A stretch of DNA of 64,000 nt, taken from contig JAQNBH010000006.1 in NCBI GenBank assembly GCA_028752905.1, positions 22,988,311 through 23,052,310 on the forward strand. Reading direction: 5' to 3'. Positions within the stretch are counted from its first letter, which is position 1. The number at the start of each line of letters is the position of its first letter. The translations under genes were made by a program, and so were the position numbers. The notes below the pieces were generated by a model. That model ran no database searches. It was not told where the DNA came from and saw only the letters and a list, made by a program, of their open reading frames with translations. Below, in pieces: positions 11,440-23,604 of the stretch. Source of the DNA: Cladorhizidae sp. MBARI D1340-BT2 (Eukaryota > Porifera > Demospongiae > Poecilosclerida > Cladorhizidae).

Positions 11440-11904
11440 CATATCTTGATTCATAGTGAATCAAGTCCTTCTTCAGATCAGTGATAGTGTGAGAGTTCTC
11501 CGAAACTTGCTCCTTCAGATCAACGACATTTTGAGAGCTCTCTGAAAGTTCTTCCTTCAGATCAGTGACACTTTGAGAGCTCTCTAAAAGTTGCTTCTTC
11601 AGATCAACGATACTTTGAGAGTTCTTTGAAAGTTGCTCTTTCAGATCAATGAACACTTTGAGAGCTCTCTGAAAGTTCTTCCTTCAGATCAATGACACTT
11701 TGAGAGCTCTCTGAAAGTTCTTCCTTCAGATCAACGACACTTTGAGAGCTCTCTGAAAGTTGCTTCTATCAAGGACTCTTTGAGAGCTCTCCAACTCCAC
11801 TATTGAAAAACTCAGATTAAACTGGTTCTTTGATCATCAGTATGTAGCTCACCTTCGAGTCGCTTTCGGTTTTCAGTAGCACGGTCACGTTTACGTTGCT
11901 CTGC
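11440..11904 (-). pseudogene. Fragment of a coiled-coil repeat gene
   Basis: On the minus strand a 52-bp exon at 11904-11853 (acceptor ATATAG, donor GTGAGC) encodes AEQRKRDRATENRKRLE, a highly charged helix. After a short intron a 42-bp tandem repeat follows (about 11790-11455), each unit encoding 14 residues of the type DLKEQLSESSQSV, two heptads with Leu/Val in core positions, and therefore a parallel coiled coil. The final exon segment ends at a donor GTAAGC (11438). At least one unit has an extra base and the first unit lacks four bases, so the frame is broken in the assembled sequence unless these are array-length polymorphisms. The gene is not identified. Confidence 0.4.
11455..11800 (-). 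repeat. 42-bp coding-type tandem repeat
   Basis: About eight copies of a 42-bp unit (plus-strand core CTTTGAGAGCTCTCTGAAAG). The two central units are almost identical and the outer ones diverge, as expected for an array growing by slippage or unequal exchange. It encodes 14-residue heptad pairs on the minus strand. Confidence 0.8.
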
Positions 11905-12695
11905 CTATATCAAGTCCTATCACGAAAAGTGTGTCTTTTGGTTATTGTATACATCTATAATCAGTGAGTTGACAGTTACATCATAAAAAATATGCATACA
12001 CTCTGCATACATGTTGTTAAATGGAGCTGCTTACTATCAGTGACTGCTGGAAAAGAAGTACTTAATTATAAAAACTAATTGTAATACAAGTGAAGAGTTA
12101 AAGAAATACTTAAGGGAGAGGAGCACCAGAAATAGATATCGTAAAAAAAGGTATTAGGTTGTACAGTTCATGAAATTATTTCTCTCTAACTGTTTTATCT
12201 TTTACATCCTGTTCTGCATACTGAGTTAATTTTTCCATCCTTGGTAAGTCACTACAGATCGTTCTAGATTTTGGGATCCTTTAGCTATAGTAGAGTAATT
12301 TCTTCGCAGTTGCATTTGTGATGGTTAGGCATTTGTAAAAGCAAGCTGTTCACACACAAAAATAAGCTGGTTCCTACATATTTGGAGCTGGTTAGGGACC
12401 TGCTGTCCACACTGGCATAAGAATTGTTCCCTGGTAAGCCACAATAGTGGACTCACACATGTTTGTTCATATGCCAATCAGGCGCTACTGTTTTTGCTGT
12501 CTTGAACATGTCAGGAGAGAACAGTAAAGTTGAGCAGTAGCATCTGGATAAGCTGATGAGATGCCAGGAGGTAGCATATACATAGCCAAGTATACTCCTG
12601 AGACCATAGCTTTTTATGCTAGAATTGTTTGTTACACAGACTTTCTCGACAATCAACTTAAATTTACCCACTCAACATTCTGGCTAATGCTCTAG

Positions 12696-12764
12696 CCTTC
12701 ATCAGGAACAATGAGATGCTAAGACTCATACGAATCTTAGCATCTTATTATTCCTGATTGAGGT
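12696..12764. repeat. Short inverted repeat (hairpin)
   Basis: Arms of about 30 bp, CATCAGGAACAATGAGATGC and its near-complement GCATCTTATTATTCCTGATT, surround AAGACTCATACGAATCTT. The word GATGCTAAGACTCATG recurs with a GCTCTAGCCTTCAT neighbour at 42750-42785, suggesting a dispersed palindromic element. Confidence 0.65.
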
Positions 12765-13649
12765 TAGAAGGAATTTCAAATGAGCAAATTTAAGTTAATA
12801 ATCTAGAAAGTTATATCTACAATGTCAACTGAGAATACTTTGAAAGCTACAATAGTTTTCGATTTAATTGATCATACATTGATATCTATACTGAATGGAA
12901 TTTGAATTAGTTCTGAGACCATTCCAGTTGCAAGATATGGTCCTCCTCACTTCCCTCTATGTAACCAGTTATTTTGTAAATTAATGTCACAGTTGACATT
13001 TCACTGTAAACCTTATCGTCTCTCATCACATGAAAAAGGGGAGAGTTTGAGAGAAGCATTTTTGGTGAACAACAATACACAAATTCCAAAATGAATGTTT
13101 GTAAATATTGTTGACCAATGCTGAGGAGAGTTGTCTAGAAACAAATCTCACCAATGATGAACTTTCATACAGCAAGTTAATATATAAGTAAAACATGGAT
13201 GAACACAATGTAATAGTACAAAATACTACGAGTAATATCTATATCTCTATGGATAATCAATTGGCTCTTTATGTGCATCTCCACTCTCTGCAGGAAAGCA
13301 TTAAACTGCTCCAGGAAAGTCATAGCTCGGCAACTATTATAGCTATCAAGCAAGGTAGACTCAGAATTGACCTCTCTTTACAATGCTTTCACTGCTCTAA
13401 GATCTCAACTAAGCTTGGATGTATGCATGGATTTCTTTTCCTTGATATTAACTGCTTTCACCTTCAGAATTATGCATTGCATGTCCTGAAGCTCGATCAC
13501 AATCTTTCAAGCCTTGTTGACCAATTCTCCACTGTTGTTGGATGTCACTGTTATGCCAGCTCTAAACTCTGGTTGATTTGCCTCTCATGTTTTATTTCAC
13601 TAAAAGTTGTTTAGTATACATGTCGTTAACATCCATATGGTCGATTATG

Positions 13650-13830
13650 AAGTGCCGCTCTTGAAATAAATATCAGCTTATGAGCATGTGTAATAAGCTT
13701 CAACATTAGGGTAATGTGTTTCACAGAACATTGCAGCAGGAGTTTTACTAGCATAGCCAGGCCTGTTTATAGCTGCAAATATCTGTAGCTGTCCACAATT
13801 TCCTAACGAGTATCTTGCTGCTCTTACGTT
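13650..13830 (-). repeat. Dispersed repeat, copy 1 (related to 25440-25640)
   Basis: The reverse complement of this segment matches 25460-25640 on the plus strand: GCAGCAAGATACTCGTTAGG, GCAGCTATAAA(C/T)AGGCCTGG, GCAATGTTCTG(T/G)GAAA and GAAGCTT(A/G)TT. In one frame both copies encode a shared pattern, AARYSLGNC.QLQ..AAINRP (each residue quoted is identical in both). This could be a duplicated exon or a non-coding repeat that happens to be open. Confidence 0.5.
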
Positions 13831-14829
13831 AGTTAGCTTCCAAACATATTAACCACAATGGAGAAACCCTTAAGGCATGGTCAGATATGTTGAATATGTG
13901 CACAGCAATACAGGATATTTTTTGGGGGTAATTTTATTCCCAAGAGCATATCCTCACTCTATACCATATGGCAAGTGAGGTGATGAGAATGTAGAGCAAA
14001 TATTTAACTATTGTGCCTATACTACTTTAAATTTATTCTAGTGCATGCAAACCCAAATACTTCAGAGTTAGGGCAACTCAAGACTTCTCAAGTTTGAGGC
14101 ATCCTGTGGGAAAGTCTAAAACTTCCATTTGGTTCTCGTCTCACAAATGCCCAGACATAAGAAAAGATCTAACTTTTTTTCGTGAGAACCATCACAGAAA
14201 GTAACATTAATAATCTCCTGCAAATTATGAATTTTGCGTCAAAATTATTCTTCTACCAGCCTTCTTTGGGTCCATGCAGCAAATTCCACTCTCTGCAATG
14301 TTTACTAACATAACACTTATTAGCTTTCTCTGTCACCAATCATGTCGCTGCCCATATCCATGGCAACCAATCATAGACCTAGGATTGCCTCATGTGTATG
14401 GTTAGGTATACGACCAAACAAACCAAAGTTTGGTGACAATATCATTAAACTTGCTCTGCAACCTGAGTTCTCCATAACTTTTGGGCTTACGACGGATTTT
14501 TCTCTATGGTAATGTTGATGACTGATATTAGACTGCTGCTATGAAGTAACATGCTTTGCACTTCAATAGGTCAACATCCCTAGTCCAATGTGGAGGGATG
14601 TCATATAGCATTCACTAGTCCGGCATGTTCTAGTCTAAGCAGAGAGTATGGCCAGACCTATTCAAAAGACAAAAAGAGTTTTCCTTAATATCAATGTTGA
14701 GCTCAAGATCTGTGATATTATGAAGAACTGGATAAATTTAGCTTGAGTGGCAGTGGAATGCAGTATAGGAGAGTGGATTGCCAATGATTTTATGTGGAGC
14801 TAAAAATAGCTGAAGGTCTTCCACACTGA

Positions 14830-17360
14830 AGTTCAGTTATCGATGATTTTCAATTATTAGAACTCCATTTGTTGGAATAATTGGGCGGCTACAATACGTA
14901 TGCAGCTTAATAAAATCAGGCAGATCATTCCTGAGAAGAAACTGACCTGCCAGCATTAGCTAGAGAGCTCCATTATAGCACCAGGATCAGAATGAGTTTC
15001 TGTCAGCTTTTATGGTGGGCCTGCATTGTCCAAGCATAGAATAGGGGGAGGATTGGTGTTGGGAAGTGATCTTAATTCCAATGCCCCACGATGATGGGGA
15101 TGTGGAATATTCTTGTCATGAGGGCAATGGTATTAAGATAAACTACCACAAGCATAGAAAATCCCTCACATCATGGTGAAGGAACTGTTTCCATTAGTGA
15201 TTGGGCAAGCTTTATGGGAAAAAATAGTGGTGGGCATAAGCAGCTAAATACTGGTGTAGCAGTGTTGTATTGGTGGCCATCCTGATATTAGGTGGTAGAA
15301 AGGTTGTCAATGTGATGAACCTCATGAAAAGCCTGTTCTTCTTTTGCTCTAATATAATCTGCTAATTATAAGCCAGCACATCCCTGGGAGAGAGAATAGA
15401 GCAGTGGATAATCTGTCCCAAAATGATGTAACATATTTCTGTGCCCGGTCCCTTCAGCCATCAGAGAACCTGATGTCATCTTACAAGAACTGTAAGTAAC
15501 TCTAGTATCTAGCTGGCCGAACTGGGCTAAAGAGAGGTGAAGAAACTTATTGATTAGGAATGGCCAAGGTCACATACTGCAGTAGTCCGTAAAAATACCA
15601 GGAATTTTATATTGCAGCAGGCAGTTCAGCAACAGAGACGGGGTGCCGTGCAGCTTCATGTCATAGATTGCTGGGTCAGGATTAAACCATCATATCATCA
15701 AGTATACTTGTCAGCAATCTGATTTCTCTACATCGCTGATGGCAAGAAAGACCACTTGGAGCTTGCCCATCAACATCTACAATACAGTCTGCAGGGAATC
15801 AAATGGTTGGAAGCATACCAAGGTTGGGAGAAATGACAGAAATTGCTCCTGATATTCTTATAAAGCTGAAAGGAGGTGGGGGGCCCACTCATACCATTGT
15901 ACATCACACATTGGGATGCATGCTGCTTTAACCTCTGTTGCTTTCCAAGATCAGGAGAAATGAAATGACAGTCTATCAGAAGCCTCTATGAACCAAAATG
16001 CCACTTGTCTTGCTCAACTATTGCAGTGGGGCATCCGTCCTGCCAGGACATCATAAGAATGACTATTACAGTCGAAGATAGACTATTTTCATCACGGAAT
16101 CCAGCTCTTCATCGGGAAGAAAAAGTCAGATATCTGTCCAGTCAGGACCCTGCTTAACCTCTGGGTAAAAAAAGGCCCACTCTCTGTGTTTCGAGACAGC
16201 ACATATCTGACAATTCAATGGTTAGTGGTTGCATGACGGTCCCCAGCCAAGGCTGGGTTAGATGCATCTGGGTACTGTAGACCCAAATGCATTCAACGTA
16301 TTGGGATCTACACTACAGTTCGGATAAGGGAAAACTTTGGATATATGAAAAGCAAGCAAGTCATTATAAACTTGACTCGGGTGTTTGAATAATTGCTAAT
16401 ATCATTAGCGATTTTAGTCTGCAGGGCCATGGAATGTGAGCAGCTTACTTCCTGAAGGAGAAGCAGCTATATCCTCAGTAGCAGCCATGCTGTCTTATAC
16501 ACATATTCATTCATTTACAGTATTTTTGTGTGTATTTTATACGAGCAATTGTTGTTGATTACTACATCCTGTACAATAACACTATTTACTAAAATGAGAT
16601 GCAAGAGTTCTTTGCTTCATGCCTCTTTGTGCATGCCAGATGTCTCACTCCTTTAACAACCACCAGTGCTGTCTCGGAGGATTCAGAATTGCCTGCAACA
16701 CTTGGTGGTCTATCTCATCACGCCAGTTTGCCTCTAGCAAATGGTGTGCTTCTGATACTCCTTCATGTAACTTTTCATGGAATTCCACTGAGACTGGATG
16801 CCTTGTCCCCTTTTCTGAATGAAATAGAAATATAGAGTGCTTCCAAGCTGGTCGTCTTTAGCAAGGCTCATGACATGACTTGAACTCTCCACTGACTATA
16901 AATGGTGCTGTTAACTGTCGAAGTTTGGTTTCATTGTTCATGATCTCGGTTATCGTTGCATTTCTACTGTCATACTCTTGTGAGAGTCTCAATTGGTTCC
17001 TTAAAATATCTTGCCAAGCACAGCCAACTAAGACTCATTAGATAAAACTGTGCTCTTCCTTTTTCAGGCTTAGCGAACTGATTTGACTTTCACCTGCAAA
17101 TCTCTAGCCCTCCCTAATGAAATCTCCCATTGATGATCATTACCATGCAACTGAGTTTGAATAATCCGACGTTCTGATACGTGAAAGTCTACTGTGCCAC
17201 AGCTTCAGCATAGGGGCAGCAGCCACAAGTCACAAAGAAGAGCATGGAAGATTCAGTGATCTAGAAACCTGGAGTTTGCAGGAGCTTGGCATACATAGAG
17301 AACATTTATACCCTAAGAGAACAGCTAGCCAGTTACTCCAGGTTGCCAGTGTCATAAAGT
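14830..17360 (+). mobile_element. Decayed DIRS-type retrotransposon (RT-RNase H-tyrosine recombinase)
   Basis: Piecing frames together on the plus strand gives, in order: the end of a DIRS reverse transcriptase (VGIIGRLQYVCSLIKSGRSF at about 14855-14930, matching the conserved region before the RNase H domain); an RNase H segment (SLTSWKELFPLVIGQALW at about 15155-15215, then QHIPGRENRAVDNLSQ at about 15375-15425, equivalent to HIPG.xN..AD.LSR); and a tyrosine recombinase (YLSAI, QYSLQGIKW, and CCFPRSGEMK between about 15690 and 15965). The recombinase C-terminus (HSFSIGAAAT, with a tyrosine in the HLYPKRTASQLLQ context) lies much later, at about 17200-17355. Many stops and frameshifts show that it is dead. 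DIRS elements integrate by the recombinase rather than a DDE integrase. Split terminal repeats were not found. Confidence 0.6.
16300..17140. other. Segment interposed within the DIRS recombinase
   Basis: Recombinase homology stops near 16.2 kb and resumes near 17.2 kb. The roughly 850 bp between show no DIRS similarity. On the minus strand one frame (about 16850-16690) is open and reads HEKLHEGVSEAHHLLEANW and DEIDHQVLQAIL. I do not recognise it. This may be a later insertion; terminal repeats or a target duplication were not evident. Confidence 0.35.
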
Positions 17361-17984
17361 ACCGTAATTACATTTCAATATGAACTATGGGTACAATAGC
17401 TAATGATGGGGAATGGTGTGCAACAGTGATTGGTGGAAAGGAATGGAGGCAATATGTTGCTTTACTGGTTGGGCCAGATGCTGGGCCTCACAGCACCTCT
17501 AACTGTATTAGCACTTTGTTAATGAGGGGTTTGGTTTCTGATCCATCAGCCTGGCAAGTCCTACATGGCCCTGGCAGTTGAGGCACTAGCAAGAGGTAGG
17601 TAGAGTTATAACATCAAGAAAGAACACAAGTATTTACAGATATATTCGGTTGATATGTTCTTTTTACTCATAACTTTCCTAATATTGCCCATTGGCATCC
17701 TTAATAACTCTTAGAATGCGAAGGGAGTTACCCAGGTAATTTCCCCTGCACGCGGACACTGTTTATTGGAATCACCTGTTTTTTAAAATTACCTGATGTT
17801 TTTATTATATTTTTTTGTTGTTGTCTGTGGCTCGTTGAGGTGAGTGTTCATTGATATTCAGACTATCTCCTTACTTTCTACCTAACACGAGGCTAGAAGA
17901 ATCTTTAGAGATGTCAAGACAAGTGAAGCTAGACTCCAAGTAAGATTATTATGTGGATGAGCTAACAACCAGTTTGTTACATAG
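17361..17984. other. No gene recognised
   Basis: A 64-codon plus-strand frame at 17387-17581 (GTIANDGEWCATVIGG...) has no recognised motif. It may be the extreme 3' end of the DIRS element or chance. The rest is AT-rich and precedes the minisatellite. Confidence 0.3.
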
Positions 17985-18640
17985 TGTGCTCGAAGTTAGT
18001 TTTAGCTAGATCATTTTTATAGCTAGCTAGCTAGTTGTATATAGGCTTTTTAGGTAGCGCTCAAGGTAGCTAGCTGTAGGTCATCTTATAGCTAGCGCTC
18101 GAAGTAGACAGTTGTAGATCATATTTATATAGCTTAGCTAATTAGTAAAGTAAATAATTGTAGGTCATCTTTGGATAGCAAAGTTTCTAGCTCTCGAGGT
18201 ATAGTAGTTTAGGCCATCTTTATATCTAACTAGCGCTTGAAGTGTATAGGCAGTTTTAGCTGATCTTTATAGCTAGCAAATTAGAAGTTGGCAGTTTTAG
18301 ATTATCATTATAGCTAAGCTAGCGCTTTAAGTGTCTAGGCAGTTTTAGCTGATCTTTAAATAGATAGCAAATTAGCTAGCGCTTGAAGTTGGATTTAGAT
18401 GATCATTATAGCTAGCAAATTAGCTAGCGCTTGAACTGTACAAGCAGTTTTAGCTGATCTTTATAGCTAGCAAATGAGCTAGCGCTTGAAGTTGGCAGTT
18501 TTAGATGATCATTATAGCTAGTGATTGAAGTTGGTAGTTTTAGATGATCATTATAGCTAGCAAATTAGCTAGCACTTGAAGAAGGCAGTTGTAGCTGATA
18601 TATATATAGCCAGCAATAGCTAGCGCTGGAGGTAGCTAGT
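17985..18640. repeat. AGCTAGC-rich minisatellite, period about 60 bp
   Basis: Degenerate tandem units of the form TAGCTAGCGCTTGAAG, then TTGGCAGTTTTAGATGATCATTATAGCTAGCAAAT, occur roughly ten times. Some units have GTGTAGGCAGTTTTAGCTGATC as a variant centre. No coding potential. Confidence 0.8.
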
Positions 18641-18889
18641 AGACTGCAAGCAAACCATGGTATTCTATAGCCAGTGCTAGTATATATTTCAGCTCAGCTA
18701 GCTTTGGGATGATCTAGCAACAATGCATTTATATTACATCTCCACTATAAATATTATTCATAGTCATAGTTGTTTGCATACATAGGATTGGTAAAAGTTG
18801 TGCTACTGGAAGAAAAAACAATCAAGAAAAAGTGAAGGAAAAAAATAAGAAAAAAAGAGTTATGATGTGGATGGTAAGTGACACAGGAC

Positions 18890-20768
18890 TAACTTTTGTG
18901 AGGTATAGTTCAACGCCAGGTGTAATACATAAAGCTACTTTACAAATCTTACATCTAAATAAAGTTCTGACTTCCTTTTTTGCTGCTGCACAGGTAGCAA
19001 GCACACAGGGACCTTTTGCCATTGCTATTTGGGGGAAGGTAGTGCCTTCCTATAAGTCTGGCTGGTTCAGCCACTGGATGATTGTGAAGGATGGACACTT
19101 CAAGCTGAGCTTCTGTCAGGCCTGCCTCCAGAAGAAATCCAACAGCAACCTTCACTAAGAAGGACTGGTGTGTTACTCTTCGGCCAGTCAAAGGTGTCCC
19201 TTTATATATCATGTATGCATTTACCAATGCCAGGTTGAGGAGATGAAAAGCTGCCCGTTTCCACCATTTCTGTGTCCTATGTTGGAAGGTATAGTAACTC
19301 ATCAGCTGATTGGATTTGTCAACCCCACCCATGTGACTATTGTACTTGACAATGGCTGTTGGCTTTATGACCTCCTCCATGCCAGTTGCTGACAGCCTTG
19401 TCCTCTTCCTCTTTGCTATAGTGCTATCATCGTGGATAGTACTCAGAATGGTCACAGCTTTCTTGTCCATCCATTTCAAGGCAAGGACACCATTTGTACT
19501 TATATACTTGATGTCACCCTTTTTCATTTTGTCTTTGGCCTTGATACATGCAGGTCCCCCCCTCCTGTTCACCCGAACTGCACCACATGCACCGAAGCCA
19601 CTACTTTTTTAGGGTGAGGAACAAGTCTGGACTTGTGTACAAATGGTGTCCTTTATTCTCCATCCCTTCTACTAGCTTCATCACCATGTCATGTGTTGTT
19701 CTGTAGCGGAGAGGCTCTCATTTCTCTGGGAGACCCCCCAAAAAGAACAAGAACTGAAAAGAAAAAAAGTGGGAAGGAAAAAGGGGATAATGAAGAAGAG
19801 CAGGAAGGAAGTAAAAAAAGAAAGAAAAAAGTGGGGGGGGGGGGGGGGGGGGGGAAAGACTATGAGTGAATTATATTTATTATATATAATATTATAGTAC
19901 TTTTCTACATGGCTATTTTGTGTGTATATATATATATACAGTTTCCTCACCAGTATAGAGCTTCCAAATGTACATATATCCACTGGAGCCGTCTGCCAGG
20001 ACATAGGCTTTCATGCCCCACTTGATAGCGATAAACCACAGCCGTCCCTTGAAGCCTATCATTGATTCATTGACTGATATATCTCTCCCCAGCTGGTAAA
20101 AGGTTTTGAATTTATCTAGTAAATGCTCCATAAGTGGCCGTATTTTGAACAGGGCATCATATCCTGGCCGACCCCTAGGTACATCTTCTCTCCATCATTT
20201 AGGTGAAAGAAGCGCGAGACAAAATCGGTCTCCCGCCATGATAGAGGAGAAGCATGACCTGGTGAAGGGCCATTTCTTGCACCAATAGTCCTCAATCCGA
20301 TGCTTATTATCCATGCTCATGGCAATAAAGGGCAAGAAACTTCACCATTTCACTGACTGAGCACCTTTTCCACTCTCTGACTCTTGATCGAAGAGGTAAG
20401 TCTTTATTTCCAGCCATGAATTGCTCAGCATACAACATTTTTTCGTTCACAACTCTCCTCAGGATATTGTCGTCCATAAAAAGCTGAGCAAACTCCAAAG
20501 GCTCTTTTCCTTCCATATCAACAGTGCACCCAGATGCCTGGCTAAAGGAGATGGAAGAACTGGAACAAGAAGTACTGGCACCAGAACTGCTACCACTTTA
20601 GCTACACACACCACCAACTACGCCATCACTAACACTATCAGCTACCTCACAAACTCCAACATCCTCATCATCCTCACTATAATTCTTCACTATGAAGCCA
20701 TCAAAATCATCATCAATCTCATCATCCAACATACACAGCACTTTATCTGTATCACAATATTTAGCCAT
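18890..20768 (-). pseudogene. piggyBac-type transposase pseudogene
   Basis: The start ATG is at 20768 (MAKYCDTDKVL), with an acidic N-terminus. It then reads EPLEFAQLFMDDNILRRVV and the core segment ISVNESMIGFKGR, where the family has Asp in the IDESM.PFKGR position; here it is Asn. After a purine-rich interruption (19.74-19.93 kb) it resumes with GHHLYT...SPDLFLTLKK. The TDNYY part that carries the second catalytic Asp is deleted. VRVNRRGGP, then HMGGVDKSNQLMSYY with the third Asp, and finally a cysteine-rich C-terminal zinc ribbon (CKICKVALC) in a shifted frame follow. At least two frameshifts and two lost catalytic positions make it inactive. TTAA target duplications were not delimited. 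Confidence 0.85.
19740..19935. repeat. Purine-rich tract with a 22-base G run inside piggyBac
   Basis: GAAAAAAAGTGGGAAGG-type sequence with an uninterrupted run of G at 19833-19854, followed by AT-rich DNA and a short TATATA run. On the transposase strand it begins just after a GGTGAG donor-like site and ends near a TTTCTTTTCAG or CTCCCAG acceptor-like site, so it could be an intron or an expanded insertion. The exact length of the G run is probably unreliable. Confidence 0.6.
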
Positions 20769-21205
20769 AGTTACGCCCCACAATATTTAATTAAACTTGC
20801 TATCTGTTGTAATCTAATATAGCCAAACTCTACAAAGCTCTTAACTAAATCAATAGCTCCTCTATCTAAAGAACTTTGAGTACAGCTGTAAAGCAAGCAG
20901 CTGCTCAGTACCCACTTGTAAAGCATTGCATCTTCTGGGGACACTATAGTATCCCAAGTGTGAAATCAGGAGGACAATAATTCCACATGAAACATGCCAG
21001 GAAGCATCTTGGAATGTGATAGAAGCAACCTAGTAAATCACACAGGAGGCTGTTTACAAGATATATAGCTGATCCATAAATTTTTTTTTGGAAAATCATC
21101 CAATTTACTTTCCCTAATTGGTTATCTATCCAAGATCTACAAGTGTGCCAAGTAGAAGAGCCTGAGAAGCTGTCCTAGTAGGAATAAGGCTAGTTTAAGA
21201 AGCTT
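20769..21205. other. No gene recognised
   Basis: Sequence upstream of the piggyBac start. It includes the ACTTGCTAT motif 5' of the start shared with the IS630-like element (see findings). Otherwise AT-rich, with no supported feature. Confidence 0.35.
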
Positions 21206-22132
21206 ATAAGCAGGGGCGTATGCAGACTTTTGAAAAGGGGGGTTATGTATATATGTCGGATGTGGATCATGTGGCTGAAAGCCATGGTGAGGATATATAG
21301 TGCAAAAGGGAAATATATATGCCCCATCCAGCACAAATCGTGGAAACTCCAAAAATATTTACAGAGATGATTTTTATTAAGCAACCTTCAAAAATATACA
21401 GACAAAATTACTGAAATAATAAGCTAACATTGAATTCTGCATGGATGTTGTTCTACGTAAAGTTTACAACAGTATCGATCCATTCCAGTATTAATGCTAA
21501 GGCACTGAGTCTTTCCTCACTTGTTTAAACATCGAAGTGTGGAAGCAGATCGTCCACAAGTACGGGAACTGAGTGGGAGTGTAGCAAAAAGGTTCAAAAG
21601 GGACATTTGGAAGGGTTTTGAGGCAGCAGAGTTTAAGCGATTCACTCAGAGTTTGAGGACGCTCATCTGGTTAAATTTGTAGCCACCTTGACTTCCAGCG
21701 ATGAAACTCTTCATCAAGTATACTCACATTTGGTAGATATTCAGAATAGAAAGTAACAGCAGGTTCAATATTAACAAAGGATGAAGTAGTGGTATGGATG
21801 GGCAATAGGTATTGCAATGAAGCTACCTGGTTGGTATGCTTAGTAAATCTTGATGTATAATGTGGTCAAGAAAAGGGATGACTACAGCCCATTTAAAATA
21901 ATCCTCAACTGAATTAGTGGATTCAGACAATGCTGCTGTCGCTGAGTTGTGCGTGGCATCGAAATAGTTATATTGGACTGAACTGCCCATCTAGAACAAT
22001 GCCGAAAGATACGCTGTGAAAAATTATCAACATCTGCTCTCTCTCTTTTAAATTCATTACAACAGTCTTGTACTTATTGTCACTCCAGAGGTAAGGTCTT
22101 GGCACTTTCCTTGTAATTTAACAACAGCTTCT

Positions 22133-22546
22133 TTAAATAGACCTAAAGAGAGTGACTAGGGAATACAAAAATGCAAAGGACTCCAACGTTTTCATGTATG
22201 CAAGAGCATTTTTCTTATCATCAGTAGTCCAACCATCTTTAAAGTTCAGAAATTCACTATTTCCATAGAGTACTATCTCACACATTTCAATTAGAAAAGG
22301 ATGATATAGACAGAAACGCTCCCAGCCATTGATGTTCTCTACCCATCGAGTAATGCAAACGTTGATTATTGAAAACTGCTTTGTGCCAATCTGAGACCTC
22401 TTCTGAATGATTGCTTTAAGGAGGCCCTCTCTTTTAGCTGAATCCTTAATCCATAATGTGAAACCTTTTATCTGATCTACACAGTTCCTTATAGGTGGAA
22501 CAGAACAGGAACTTATGATAGCCAGATTATGGAATGACTTGCACAA
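22133..22546 (-). pseudogene. hAT transposase: middle region
   Basis: A 137-codon block reading HNLAIISSCSVPPIRNCV, then ITRWVENINGWERFCLYHPF. It matches the part of DUF4371/hAT transposases after the catalytic core, where CPTRWVE..D....F is typical. It stops at 22133, and its continuation towards the dimerisation domain is interrupted by numerous stops. Confidence 0.65.
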
Positions 22547-22722
22547 TGGGTGTAGAATGCCTTGGGATGCTTCTCTCGAAGTAATGCCTGCACACCAGCT
22601 AACTGCCCACTCATCATTGAGGCCCCATCATACCCTTTCCCTCGCAAATCATTCAGTGATAAGCCAAGCCCCTCCAAGGTCTGTATAATGGTATTTGGTA
22701 CACATCAGCTGCTCGGACTCTC

Positions 22723-23604
22723 TCAAGTTTTACAAATGAAACAAACTCTTAACTCTTCTCGAATGTCACCATGGCCATCAACAAAGTGAAGGAATATGTG
22801 CAGATGCTCTACATTGTGACATGAAACCTCATCAGCTAGAACGAAAAAATATTTTGCTTCTTTTATCTCAGATATTGTTTTGGCAAGAATCATATCATAG
22901 CCTATAATATTAATAATTACATTTTGAGTCCTTGGTGATAAGTGTGTTGCATTCTTTGCCTTGGTACAATAAAGATGCTCATATAAAATACTGTCTGTCC
23001 CCGCAAAAGATTTTAGCATTGCTAAAAAGTTTCCAGGATTCTTTGACGATGCAACTTCCTCTAACTTTCCACGAAATGCAATACCCTGTTTGCCTAAAAA
23101 AAAATTGCTCAAACTATTTGCCTCAGTATTGCCTTTTTTCACTAATTTCCTTTTGAACAGCAGTGCTTGTCATTACATCTACTCGTGATACTGGATTTTC
23201 AATTGTGCATCTGCTTGCTGCAAACAATCACGATGGTATTGAAGCTTTGCATGATTACCCAAATTGCAACTCATCTTGATCCAGTTAGAAAAAGGCTTAA
23301 TTACCAGGTAACCTTTATCTTTACGTTGGTTAGATGGAAGAAACAGAGCACAAGGCGGACAAAATACACCATCTACCTTAGAACTGTAGACTAGCCAAGG
23401 ATATTTACTGAGCCACAATATGTTAAACTTTTGGTGATAGCTATGTAATAAGGTGCCAGTAAGGACACTAAGCAATTGTACATCGTGGTGACATAAGAAA
23501 GAGTATCTAGCACCACTAGAAAGCTCATGTATTAAACAATCAGCATCATCAATAGAAGATAATAAACATACGATTCTGGTCCTTCGGCACTTCCACTTGA
23601 GCAT
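22723..23604 (-). pseudogene. hAT transposase: TTF-type zinc finger and DUF4371 domain
   Basis: Two open blocks in different frames (23604-23179 and 23142-22723). The first contains the zinc finger: W.SKYPWL.YSS...GVFCPPCALF, then NW...NLGNHAKLQYHRDC with the histidine ligands. The second has the DUF4371 signature, including GIAFRG, ENPGNF-like SSKNPGNFLAMLKSF, and ADEVSCHNVEHL, where the catalytic Asp of related hATs (LADEATD...) is kept. Proteins of this type are often annotated as zinc finger MYM-type 1-like or 52-kDa repressor-like. The frame break between the blocks lies at about 23.15 kb. Confidence 0.75.

Larger units (their letters stand above)
11905..14829. other. Non-coding stretch with a hairpin and a dispersed repeat
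   Basis: No gene recognised. A frame at 13195-13614 (plus, 139 codons) is open but has no recognisable motif and a composition like the surrounding DNA. It contains the short hairpin at 12696-12764 and the dispersed repeat at 13650-13850, listed separately. From about 14.4 kb the sequence may be the decayed 5' part of the DIRS element that follows. Confidence 0.35.

Noticed and set aside
13195..13614. 139-codon plus-strand frame
   Set aside because: No recognisable motif or homologous copy; composition matches non-coding surroundings. A weak helical heptad pattern around residues 30-50 is not enough.
19691..19897. Lys/Gly-rich frames across the purine tract, both strands
   Set aside because: Low-complexity artefacts within the piggyBac pseudogene.
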